A DNA stretch of 15,143 nucleotides from assembly GCA_019115685.1 (NCBI GenBank), contig DXDC01000038.1, positions 1 to 15,143 on the forward strand. Reading direction: 5' to 3'. This document shows, in pieces, positions 9,277-15,143 of this stretch. Each line of letters begins with the position of its first letter. Position 1 is the stretch's first letter. Origin of the DNA: Candidatus Agrococcus pullicola. Lineage in GTDB: Bacteria > Actinomycetota > Actinomycetes > Actinomycetales > Microbacteriaceae. A model generated the notes under the pieces. It was not told the origin of the DNA, searched no databases, and saw only the letters and a program-made list of their open reading frames with translations. A program made the translations under genes and the position numbers.

Positions 9277-10178
9277 TCCCGCAGACATCGCCGGAGCGCT
9301 TGGCGACGATCGACTACGACCGCGGCACGATAACCGACTTCTCCGCCGAGCTCATCTCGACCAAGCGAGTAGACGCGGGTCAAGCGGTCTCGTATGGCGG
9401 GGAGTACGTCACAGAACGCGCGACAGTGCTCGGGCTCGTTGCTGCGGGGTACGCCGAGGGAATCCCGAGATCCGCGCAGGGAGCTCCCATCACGATCGCT
9501 GGCGAGCGCTTCGAGATCAGCGGCCGCGTGGCCATGGATCAGCTCGTCGTCGACCTCGGCCCCGATGCCGATTTCGCACCGGGTACGCTCGCCCACTTCT
9601 GGGGGGAATCGGGTACCCCGATCGAGCAGTGGGCGTCGGCCGCCGGGGTTCCCCTGGGCGCGCTGGAGCATTTCCTCGGCCCCAGGACTTCCGTGCGGTT
9701 GCGCTTCGAGGTCCCGGACGCCGCGGCAATGGAGGTTCTCGGCGCGACGTGCGCGCGGGGACTTGTCGCAGGCGATGCGGTCATCTTGACGGGAGAGCTC
9801 GGGGCGGGAAAGACCACGTTCACGCGCGGGCTCGCATCCGCTCTGGGTGCTCGAGGAACCGTGCAGTCGCCGACGTTCGTGATCGCCCGAACGCACGAGA
9901 CCGACACCGTGCCGCTGCTGCACGTGGATGCTTACCGCCTGGGAGACGAAGCACTCATCGACGACCTTGATCTGGATCTCGAAGGATCGATCACTGTTGC
10001 GGAGTGGGGAGGCCCGCTCACACACGCGCTCGAGGGCTGGTTCGACATCCGTATTGATCGTGCGCAGGGAGCCGAAATCGACCCACTCGACCCCGACACG
10101 GACGACCCACGTAGCGTGACCATCCTCCAAGGGGGTACGCTCAGGCGCGACCGTTTGCTAGCGCTGTTGGAGAAATAA
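9273..10178 (+). CDS. tsaE: Alr C-terminal domain fused to TsaE t6A ATPase
   Basis: A 301-residue two-domain protein starting at ATG 9273, overlapping the previous stop (ATGA), with GAGAGG 8 nt upstream. Residues 20-140 are an alanine racemase C-terminal domain without the barrel: TKRVDAGQAVSYGGEY with Tyr41 at the catalytic position, AAGYAEGIPR, then ISGRVAMDQLVVDLG with Met88-Asp89. Residues 145-301 are a full-length TsaE, the ATPase of the TsaB-TsaD-TsaE complex that makes N6-threonylcarbamoyladenosine at position 37 of ANN-decoding tRNAs: Walker A GELGAGKT (174-181), SPTFVI (199-204), HVDAYRL (217-223) and VAEWGG (242-247). Full-length Alr-TsaE fusions are, as I recall, annotated in some actinobacteria; here only the small Alr domain remains. 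The equivalent of the INYE tyrosine is absent. The TsaE call is firm; the role of the Alr part is open. Confidence 0.92.
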   Translation: MIPQTSPERLATIDYDRGTITDFSAELISTKRVDAGQAVSYGGEYVTERATVLGLVAAGYAEGIPRSAQGAPITIAGERFEISGRVAMDQLVVDLGPDADFAPGTLAHFWGESGTPIEQWASAAGVPLGALEHFLGPRTSVRLRFEVPDAAAMEVLGATCARGLVAGDAVILTGELGAGKTTFTRGLASALGARGTVQSPTFVIARTHETDTVPLLHVDAYRLGDEALIDDLDLDLEGSITVAEWGGPLTHALEGWFDIRIDRAQGAEIDPLDPDTDDPRSVTILQGGTLRRDRLLALLEK

Positions 10179-10180
10179 CC

Positions 10181-10801
10181 GTGATCATCGCCATCGACAC
10201 CTCCCTGGGTACCTCGTTTGCGCTCGTCGATGGCGACACCGCGCTGATCGACCACAGGGGCACCGACACGCGTCGTCACGCGGAGACACTGGGTCCGCTA
10301 CTGCAGCGGGCGATGGAGCACCGCGATCGCATCACGAGCGTCGTCGTCGGGATGGGCCCCGGCGCGTTCACCGGCCTCCGTGTCGGCATCGCTGCCGGCG
10401 AATCGCTCGCGATGGGGCTGGGTGTTCCGTGCATCGGCGTTTGCAGTCACGACGCTGCCGGATCGATGACGAAGGGCGAAGCCGTTGTGACCAGCGATGT
10501 GCGTCGTAACGAGAGAGCATGGAGCCTGTTCCGCGACGGCATTCGGGTCGACGGCCCTCATCTGGCCCCCCAGGATGCCGTGCCAATACCGGACGCCGCC
10601 GCGCGGTTGGACGTCGACTCCGTCGATTGCGTCGCGCTGGCGGCCGCTTCGCTGACCGCCGAACCTGAACGACGCGCACTGTACCTGCGTCCGGCTGACG
10701 CGGTGCAGCCGAGACCACCGAAATCGGTTTCATCATCCAAGCGTGCGACGCAGGAGAGCGCCGCATCTGCTCAGCAACAGGGGGAAGGAGCTGCTCGATG
10801 A
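10181..10801 (+). CDS. tsaB: t6A complex subunit TsaB
   Basis: Scaffold partner of TsaD in t6A synthesis; it has the ASKHA fold but no catalysis of its own. The 206 residues include the N-terminal MIIAIDTSLGTSFALVD, the RHAETLGPLL segment with His33, and the signature GMGPGAFTGLRVGIAAGESLA (residues 57-76). It is slightly shorter than typical TsaB, and the last 30 residues are a Ser/Gln/Ala/Lys-rich tail that looks disordered. The start GTG 10181 lies 2 nt after the tsaE stop with GGAGAAA 8 nt upstream. The 3' end overlaps rimI by ATGA. Confidence 0.93.
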   Translation: MIIAIDTSLGTSFALVDGDTALIDHRGTDTRRHAETLGPLLQRAMEHRDRITSVVVGMGPGAFTGLRVGIAAGESLAMGLGVPCIGVCSHDAAGSMTKGEAVVTSDVRRNERAWSLFRDGIRVDGPHLAPQDAVPIPDAAARLDVDSVDCVALAAASLTAEPERRALYLRPADAVQPRPPKSVSSSKRATQESAASAQQQGEGAAR

Positions 10802-11238
10802 GTCTGCGAGCTGCCGAGGTCGGAGACCTCGACGCGATCATGGGAATCGAGACGGCGATATTTGCAAACGACGCATGGAACAGCAAGACCATGAAGTCGG
10901 AATTGAAGAGCCGCGCGAATCGATACGTCGTGCTCACGGAAGACGACCGAATCGTCGGCTACGGGGGCGCGCGTATCGTGGGCTGCGAGTCCGACATTCA
11001 GACGATCGCAATTACGGAAGACCACAGGGGCAGGGGTGAGGGCCGGAAGCTCATGGAGGCGCTCATGCAGGCCGCCAGAGCCGAGGGAGCGCTGCAGATG
11101 TTTCTCGAGGTGCGAGCCGACAACCCCGTCGCCGTGGCCCTGTACGAGTCGCTCGGATTCGAGAAGATCGATGTCAGGCACGGGTACTACCAGCCGGACG
11201 GTGTCGACGCGATCGTCATGATGAAAGAGCCCCTGTGA
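10798..11238 (+). CDS. rimI: Ribosomal-protein-alanine N-acetyltransferase RimI (GNAT)
   Basis: A 146-residue GNAT acetyltransferase. The acetyl-CoA loop is [12 protein letters not shown] (75-86), preceded by [10 protein letters not shown]. Glu104 in [20 protein letters not shown] (residues 102-121) and the VRHGYY motif are typical of RimI, which acetylates the N-terminus of S18 in enteric bacteria; actinobacterial members may have wider targets. The start ATG 10798 overlaps the tsaB stop and has a strong GGGGGAAGGAG 8 nt upstream. Its place between tsaB and tsaD is the usual actinobacterial order. The 3' end overlaps tsaD by GTGA. Confidence 0.92.
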   Translation: MSLRAAEVGDLDAIMGIETAIFANDAWNSKTMKSELKSRANRYVVLTEDDRIVGYGGARIVGCESDIQTIAITEDHRGRGEGRKLMEALMQAARAEGALQMFLEVRADNPVAVALYESLGFEKIDVRHGYYQPDGVDAIVMMKEPL

Positions 11239-12287
11239 GCAAGGTCGTTCTCGGCATCGAGACGAGCTGCGACGAGACCGGGGTGGGCATCGTTCGCGGC
11301 AGCGAACTGCTCGCGAACACGGTTGCTTCGAGCATGGCAGAGCACGCGCGCTTCGGTGGTGTCGTGCCCGAGATCGCAGCCCGGGCGCACCTCGAGGCCA
11401 TGCAGCCGACGATCGCGGCCGCGCTGCGGGAAGCGGAGTTGGAGCTCTCGGACATCGACGCGATCGCCGTCACCGCCGGGCCCGGCCTCGCCGGTGCGCT
11501 GATGGTGGGTATCGGGGCGGCGAAGGGCCTCGCAGCGTCCCTGGACGTGCCGCTGTACGGGGTGAATCACCTCGTCGGTCATGTGGCAGCGGACGCGCTC
11601 GACCGCGATGAAATCGAACTGCCGACCGTCGCGCTGCTCGTATCGGGAGGCCACACCTCCCTCCTGCACGTCCGTGACCTCGTCCACGACAGCGAACTGC
11701 TCGGCGAGACCATCGACGATGCGGCCGGCGAAGCCTTCGACAAGGTCGCGCGGCTCATGGGCCTCGGATATCCCGGCGGCCCGGCAATCGACGAGGCGGC
11801 GGTCGGCGGCGACCCGGAGGCTATTCGGTTTCCGCGCGGGCTCACGCTGCCGAAAGACCGCGAGCGGCACCGCTTCGATTTCTCATTCTCCGGGTTGAAG
11901 ACGTCGGTGGCCCGTTGGGTCGAGCGCGAGCGCGAGCGGGCAGCGGGCAGGGAGATCCCAGTCGCGGATGTCGCCGCAAGTTTTCGGGAGGCCGTCGTCG
12001 ACGTACTGCTGACGAAGGCGCTCGATGCGTGTGCCGACACGGACACACCCAGACTGCTGCTGGGCGGAGGAGTGGTCGCGAACGCTCGTCTTCGCAGCGA
12101 AGCCCAACGGAGATGCGACGCAGCCGGTGTGGAGCTGCGTATTCCGCCCCTGCAGCTGTGCACCGATAATGGCGCCATGATCGCCGGGCTGGGATCACTG
12201 GCCATCGCGGCCGGGAGTAAACCTTCGCCGCCCGATTTCGGCGCGGTTTCGACGCTCGACGTACGCTACACGGTGCTGGAGCACTGA
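11235..12287 (+). CDS. tsaD: tRNA threonylcarbamoyladenosine transferase TsaD
   Basis: Catalytic subunit of the t6A complex; transfers the threonylcarbamoyl group to A37 of tRNA. The 350 residues are standard length. Landmarks: [15 protein letters not shown] (6-20), [16 protein letters not shown] (41-56), the metal-binding histidines His112 and His116 in [11 protein letters not shown], the [12 protein letters not shown] phosphate loop, [19 protein letters not shown] and [12 protein letters not shown], with an Asp-Asn pair near the end ([11 protein letters not shown]). The start GTG 11235 overlaps the rimI stop. With tsaE and tsaB this window has all of the transfer complex; TsaC, which makes the adenylate intermediate, is not here. 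The stop codon lies in the loop of a perfect hairpin. Confidence 0.96.
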   Translation: MSKVVLGIETSCDETGVGIVRGSELLANTVASSMAEHARFGGVVPEIAARAHLEAMQPTIAAALREAELELSDIDAIAVTAGPGLAGALMVGIGAAKGLAASLDVPLYGVNHLVGHVAADALDRDEIELPTVALLVSGGHTSLLHVRDLVHDSELLGETIDDAAGEAFDKVARLMGLGYPGGPAIDEAAVGGDPEAIRFPRGLTLPKDRERHRFDFSFSGLKTSVARWVERERERAAGREIPVADVAASFREAVVDVLLTKALDACADTDTPRLLLGGGVVANARLRSEAQRRCDAAGVELRIPPLQLCTDNGAMIAGLGSLAIAAGSKPSPPDFGAVSTLDVRYTVLEH

Positions 12288-12295
12288 TGCTCCAG
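12276..12295 (+). terminator. Hairpin over the tsaD stop codon, possible operon end
   Basis: CTGGAGCA (12276-12283) and TGCTCCAG (12288-12295) are perfect 8-base arms around a CTGA loop that contains the TGA stop. There is no U-tract, so it is not a classical intrinsic terminator. It could mark or protect the 3' end of the glmS-tsaD transcript. Confidence 0.4.
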
Positions 12296-12374
12296 GGCGT
12301 TCATGGCGGAGACCATAGGCCGAGCATCGGAAATCTCTCAGACTATCGAGAGCAGACATGGCAGGATTGACACT

Positions 12375-12728
12375 ATGAGCTTGTACCCGTCCGCACCGGT
12401 GCGCCCCAGCGCGGCCGCAGCCGGAGCGTGGGCGAACCCCAGGCAAGTCGTGGACTTCACCGAGCCCGGATACGAGAAGCGACCGACGAATGTTCTGGCC
12501 TTCTTCTCGATCATCGCCGCGGCATCCGCGTGGTTCCTGACAGGGCCGCTCGGCTCCGGCGCAGGGCTCGTGCTCGGTTTCATGTCGCTTTCGCAGATGA
12601 AGAGGCGTGAAGAAGACGGCCGAGAGCTCGCGATGATCGCGATCGTGTTCTCTGCCGTGTCCGTAGTCGTAGGCATCGCGTTGCTCATCAGCTTCGTAGC
12701 CATGGTCATTAATTCACCAGTCGTGTAA
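12375..12728 (+). CDS. Small DUF4190-like membrane protein
   Basis: A 117-residue protein from ATG 12375, which has AGGA 8 nt upstream. An in-frame ATG at 12303 with AGGG 5 nt upstream would add 24 polar residues; I prefer the shorter form because a Pro/Ala-rich head leading straight to the membrane part is typical of this family. After a polar 45-residue head come two membrane helices, FFSIIAAASAWFLTGPLGSG(...)LGFMSL and ELAMIAIVFSAVSVVVGIALLI, joined by SQMKRREEDGRELA. This pattern, two hydrophobic hairpin segments around a charged QxxRRxExGRxLA loop, is that of DUF4190 proteins, whose function is unknown. It is followed 20 nt later by another membrane protein of similar design. Confidence 0.72.
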   Translation: MSLYPSAPVRPSAAAAGAWANPRQVVDFTEPGYEKRPTNVLAFFSIIAAASAWFLTGPLGSGAGLVLGFMSLSQMKRREEDGRELAMIAIVFSAVSVVVGIALLISFVAMVINSPVV

Positions 12729-12748
12729 CGCCCCAGCAGGAGGAAGAT

Positions 12749-13519
12749 ATGAGCGACCAGTACAACAACCCGCAGCAGCCGAACCCATACGCGCCGCAGC
12801 AGGGGCAGCAGCCTGGTCAGCAGGGCCAGCCCGGCCAGCAGCAGAACCCGTACGGCCAGCAGGGCCAGGGTCAGCAGGGTCAGCAGCCCAACCAGTATTC
12901 GCAGCCTCAGCAGCAGAATCCGTACGGCCAGCAGCAGAGCCCCTACGGTTCGGCGCCATCGGCAGCAAGCGCTCCGGCGGCGAGCTCGCCTGCGCCTTCG
13001 CAGCCGTCGTCCTACGGCCAGGCCGCCCAGCAGCAGCCCAACCCGTACGCACAGCAGGGCCAGCAGGCGCCCGCTCAGGCCAATCCCTATGCACAGCCGC
13101 AGCAACCCAGTCAGCAGAACCCGTACGGTCAGCAGAGCCAGGGGTACGCGCAACCCGCAGGCTACAGCCAGGGCGGCCAGCAGAACCCCTACGGTCAGCA
13201 GACCGCCCAGCAGCCGGGCTACGGCCAGCAGGCGCAGGGGTACAACTACAACAACTACGGTGCTGCACAGCAGCAGACGAAGTCGAGCATGCACCCGTTG
13301 ACGCTTTGGGCGATCATCCTGGCGGGCGCAGGTCTTCTGCTGAACATCGCCAACGGCTTCGGCCTGCCGCTCGCGATCGCGGCCGTCGTGCTCGGCGCTA
13401 TGGCGATCGGCAAGGATAAGAGCAACAAGCTGTGGGCGATCATCGCGCTCGCAGCAGGCGCTCTCGGCACGATCATCGGCATCATCATGTGGATCATCAC
13501 GATCATGATCTGGCCGTAG
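12749..13519 (+). CDS. Membrane protein with Gln/Asn/Pro/Tyr-rich prion-like head
   Basis: A 256-residue protein starting at ATG 12749 with a strong AGGAGGAAG ribosome binding site. Residues 1-177 are low complexity, mostly Gln, Pro, Asn, Gly, Tyr, Ala and Ser with almost no charge; the only lysine comes at 178 and the only acidic residue is Asp3. The motif NPY recurs seven times (starting at 12, 33, 57, 98, 112, 124 and 146), often as QQNPYGQQ. Residues 184-252 form two or three membrane helices separated by GKDKSNK, resembling the DUF4190 arrangement of the preceding gene. The head must lie on one face of the membrane as a flexible chain. Function unknown. The gene ends at a strong bidirectional hairpin. 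Confidence 0.82.
   Translation: MSDQYNNPQQPNPYAPQQGQQPGQQGQPGQQQNPYGQQGQGQQGQQPNQYSQPQQQNPYGQQQSPYGSAPSAASAPAASSPAPSQPSSYGQAAQQQPNPYAQQGQQAPAQANPYAQPQQPSQQNPYGQQSQGYAQPAGYSQGGQQNPYGQQTAQQPGYGQQAQGYNYNNYGAAQQQTKSSMHPLTLWAIILAGAGLLLNIANGFGLPLAIAAVVLGAMAIGKDKSNKLWAIIALAAGALGTIIGIIMWIITIMIWP
12761..13262 (+). repeat. CAG-rich degenerate repeats encoding NPYGQQ
   Basis: The low-complexity head is encoded by repeated blocks close to CAGCAGAACCCGTACGG followed by CAGCAG, for example around 12838, 12911, 13115 and 13181. Gln is almost always CAG. Similar blocks in direct orientation could change the repeat number by slippage or recombination. Confidence 0.6.
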
Positions 13520-13556
13520 GCAGAATGAACACTGCGCGACGACTCCGATAGCGGCC

Positions 13557-13594
13557 GAAAGCGGGGCTCTGACACTTCGTCAGGTCCCGCTTTC
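13557..13594. terminator. Bidirectional terminator hairpin
   Basis: GAAAGCGGG (13557-13565) and CCCGCTTTC (13586-13594) are perfect 9-base arms; inside, CTGAC (13569-13573) pairs with GTCAG (13579-13583) around ACTTC. Both strands finish the stem with CTTTC, a short U-rich end. It separates the convergent plus-strand membrane gene and minus-strand methyltransferase gene, which ends 13 nt further on. Confidence 0.75.
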
Positions 13595-13607
13595 GCATGC
13601 CCGGGGA

Positions 13608-14789
13608 TTACAGGCGCTTCGCCAGAAGAGCTCTGTGCTCGCCTCTGTCGCGAGTCAGGATGATCGTCGCGGTATTGCTCCCCCGCAGCTGCAGGCGCTT
13701 CCTGAACACTGCCGGGTCGATACCCGTGCCGCGCTGCTTGATCTCGACGGCGCCGATTTCGGCTGCTCGCAGTGCGGAGCTCAGGGCCCTCGGTTTCAGC
13801 GGGCCGATCGTCGTCACTTCGAAGGTCTGCACGAGCGGATGACGCACTGGCGTCGTCGAGGTGAGGTACGCGATCCCATCGCTTACGAGTGTCGCGCCGA
13901 GCTGCTCGGCCAGCTGCGGCAGCAGCCCGGCACGGATCACGGCTCCGTGGGGTTCGAGCACGTAGGCGTCCACACCCGTCACCTCGGGCGGTGCCTTCTG
14001 CTCTGCGCTCGCGATTTCGGTGTCACCGCCGGGGCCTCTGACAAGGGCACTGCGCAGGCCGGGTTCTCGCTCCGCCCCGCCCCAGTAGACCGTGGCCTCG
14101 AGCGTCTCGTTGCCATCGCCTACCCACTGCCATTCCGCCTCCTGTGGCAGCAGTTCGTGCGGGATGGCCGGGCCGAGCTTTACCCCGAGCGGCTTCGTGG
14201 ACGCGAGTCCGAATGCAAACTCGAGCGAGGGGGACCAAACGGCCGGGTGCGGGGTTCGTCCGCGTGCCCCTCGCCGCGCGGGATCCAGCCAGACGGCCTC
14301 AACTGATGACGTGTCGAAACCCTCGGCAAAGCCCCGCGTCGCCGAGGCATTCGGAAACTCGCGGAGGTTGAACGCCGCGAATGAAGCGGTATTTGCGTCG
14401 GCATCCACCGCGTGCACCCGCAGGCCTGCGGCCGCGAACGCCCGGGCATCCGCGCCGATCCCGCATCCGAGGTCGGCGATTGAGCCGGCACCCGTTGCAG
14501 CCATGCGGGCCGCGTGATGTTCGGCGATCCAGCCGCGGGTCGCCTGCTCGAGCCCAGCACGGGTAAAGGCCAGCGAATGCGCGGTCTCCCCGAATTTGCT
14601 GCTCGCACGCTGCCGCAGCTCGGTCTGCTGCAGCGCAACCGTGACGCGCTCGGGGGAGTGCCCGGATGCGCGCAGGCGCTGATTCAGCGCAGCAAGGTCG
14701 GTTCCGTTCGCAAATGCTTCGCTCGCAGTCTCGATCAGCGCGAGCGTTTCTCGATCGAACGGTGCATCGGGTTCGGTCACGACACCCAT
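13608..14789 (-). CDS. Class I SAM methyltransferase with THUMP-like C-terminal domain
   Basis: From ATG 14787-14789 the protein has 393 residues. The N-terminal 80 residues are helical (LIETASEAFANG, LNQRLRASGHSPERVTVALQ, RASSKFGE). A Rossmann methyltransferase follows, with the SAM loop IADLGCGIGAD (104-114), an acidic HAVDAD strand end and the motif WLDPARRGARGR (167-178). The C-terminal 70 residues, containing LKPRALSSALRAAEIGAVEIKQRGTGIDP, match the THUMP-like domain found behind such methyltransferases, which points to an RNA substrate. The target is unknown. An upstream GTG at 14829-14831 would give 407 residues, but it lacks a ribosome binding site and lies inside the first CIRCE box, so I prefer the ATG. 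It is divergent from groES. Confidence 0.85.
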   Translation of the reverse strand: MGVVTEPDAPFDRETLALIETASEAFANGTDLAALNQRLRASGHSPERVTVALQQTELRQRASSKFGETAHSLAFTRAGLEQATRGWIAEHHAARMAATGAGSIADLGCGIGADARAFAAAGLRVHAVDADANTASFAAFNLREFPNASATRGFAEGFDTSSVEAVWLDPARRGARGRTPHPAVWSPSLEFAFGLASTKPLGVKLGPAIPHELLPQEAEWQWVGDGNETLEATVYWGGAEREPGLRSALVRGPGGDTEIASAEQKAPPEVTGVDAYVLEPHGAVIRAGLLPQLAEQLGATLVSDGIAYLTSTTPVRHPLVQTFEVTTIGPLKPRALSSALRAAEIGAVEIKQRGTGIDPAVFRKRLQLRGSNTATIILTRDRGEHRALLAKRL

Positions 14790-14825
14790 CCAAGCACGCT
14801 TAAGGCGAAATTTCGGAGCCGACAC

Positions 14826-14850
14826 TGGCACTCATGTTGACCGAGTGCCA
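14826..14850. promoter_or_regulatory. CIRCE operator 1 (HrcA site)
   Basis: TGGCACTC (14826-14833), nine bases, then GAGTGCCA (14843-14850): perfect arms with the N9 spacing of CIRCE, the binding site of the heat-shock repressor HrcA. The groES -35 box TTGACC lies in the spacer. It also lies 37-61 nt upstream of the divergent methyltransferase ATG. Confidence 0.92.
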
Positions 14851-14865
14851 ACGCGTGACTACAGT
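14837..14865 (+). promoter_or_regulatory. groES promoter
   Basis: TTGACC (14837-14842) and TACAGT (14860-14865) are 17 bases apart, a good housekeeping-type promoter. Transcription would start around 14872, at the left edge of the second CIRCE box. Repressor on either box would block polymerase. Confidence 0.8.
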
Positions 14866-14870
14866 TGGAG

Positions 14871-14897
14871 TTGGCACTCGAAGGTGTCGACTGCCAA
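14871..14897. promoter_or_regulatory. CIRCE operator 2 (HrcA site, one mismatch)
   Basis: TTGGCACTC (14871-14879), nine bases, GACTGCCAA (14889-14897). The right arm differs from a perfect complement at one base (GACTGCCAA instead of GAGTGCCAA). It lies at the expected transcription start and inside the 5' leader. Confidence 0.88.
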
Positions 14898-14924
14898 CTG
14901 GATCTTCAACAGAAAGAGGTAACC

Positions 14925-15143
14925 GTGTCGGTTTCCATCAAGCCGCTCGAGGACCGCATCGTCATCCGCCAGGTTGAGGCTGAGACGACTACCGCAAGCG
15001 GTCTCGTCATTCCTGACACTGCCAAGGAGAAGCCCCAGGAGGGCGAAGTCGTAGCAGTCGGCCCCGGCCGCGTTGACGACAACGGCAACCGCGTCCCCGT
15101 CGATGTCGCCGTGGGTGACCGCGTGCTCTACTCGAAGTACGGC
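14925..15143 (+). CDS. groES: Co-chaperonin GroES (10 kDa), N-terminal part
   Basis: Partial: 73 residues are visible and the gene runs off the window; the full protein should have about 97-100. It caps the GroEL folding chamber. The start is GTG 14925 with AAAGAGG 5 nt upstream. The sequence [20 protein letters not shown], the mobile-loop segment [17 protein letters not shown] with its IPDTA motif, EVVAVGPG and [11 protein letters not shown] are characteristic. Control by two CIRCE boxes indicates HrcA heat-shock regulation. A groEL gene may or may not follow; in many actinobacteria a groEL copy does. Confidence 0.96.
   Translation, partial: MSVSIKPLEDRIVIRQVEAETTTASGLVIPDTAKEKPQEGEVVAVGPGRVDDNGNRVPVDVAVGDRVLYSKYG

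Noticed and set aside
12367..12372. Perfect TTGACA that could be a -35 box
   Set aside because: No TANNNT lies 16-19 bases downstream, and it falls just before the ATG at 12375, so it would drive transcription from inside the gene.
12338..13294. Leucine/arginine-rich minus-strand frame with apparent membrane helices
   Set aside because: CAG/CTG-rich repeats of the plus-strand gene give CTG leucine codons when read backwards. The plus strand has the ribosome binding site and a sensible membrane domain.

Overview
The window is a GC-rich stretch of actinobacterial chromosome, most likely from the family Microbacteriaceae (Leucobacter or a relative; the genus is a guess). The evidence is the S9 protein with an actinobacterial-type N-terminal extension, frequent GTG starts, TANNNT -10 boxes placed about 7 nt before start codons, CIRCE operators of the GGCACTC type, and the gene order rplM-rpsI-glmM / coaA / glmS-acpS-alr-tsaE-tsaB-rimI-tsaD / groES. 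Almost all of it is housekeeping sequence. I see no tRNA, rRNA, insertion sequence, phage gene or CRISPR array.

Layout. (1) 1-1447: the 3' end of a coiled-coil, DivIVA-like protein, coupled to an unrecognised two-pass membrane protein. (2) 1458-3902: a promoter and a structured leader, then rplM, rpsI and glmM. (3) 3903-4231: a non-coding gap with several inverted repeats. (4) A CPBP-family membrane protease gene, convergent with coaA. (5) 5953-6077: a divergent coaA/glmS regulatory region containing a 50-nt compound inverted repeat. (6) 6078-12287: a tightly packed operon, glmS-acpS-alr(-like)-alrC::tsaE-tsaB-rimI-tsaD, in which nearly every junction is a 1-4 nt overlap. (7) 12375-13519: two small membrane proteins, the second with a 177-residue Gln/Pro/Asn/Tyr-rich low-complexity head. 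(8) A hairpin that probably terminates in both directions, a THUMP-like-domain methyltransferase on the minus strand, and the start of groES behind two CIRCE boxes.

How the genes fit together. glmM and glmS make the amino sugar for UDP-GlcNAc, coaA and acpS supply CoA and activate acyl carrier protein, and alr makes D-alanine, so much of the window feeds the envelope. The second half of the operon (tsaE, tsaB, tsaD) is the t6A tRNA-modification machinery, with rimI embedded in it.

The most unusual feature is the alanine racemase. The first racemase gene keeps the PLP-barrel half-site but appears to have lost the strand carrying the catalytic tyrosine and the Met-Asp pair. The next gene, coupled by ATGA, carries just such an Alr C-terminal domain with those residues and no barrel, fused in frame to a complete TsaE ATPase. 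The two proteins look like complementary halves of one active site, with one half attached to a tRNA-modification enzyme.
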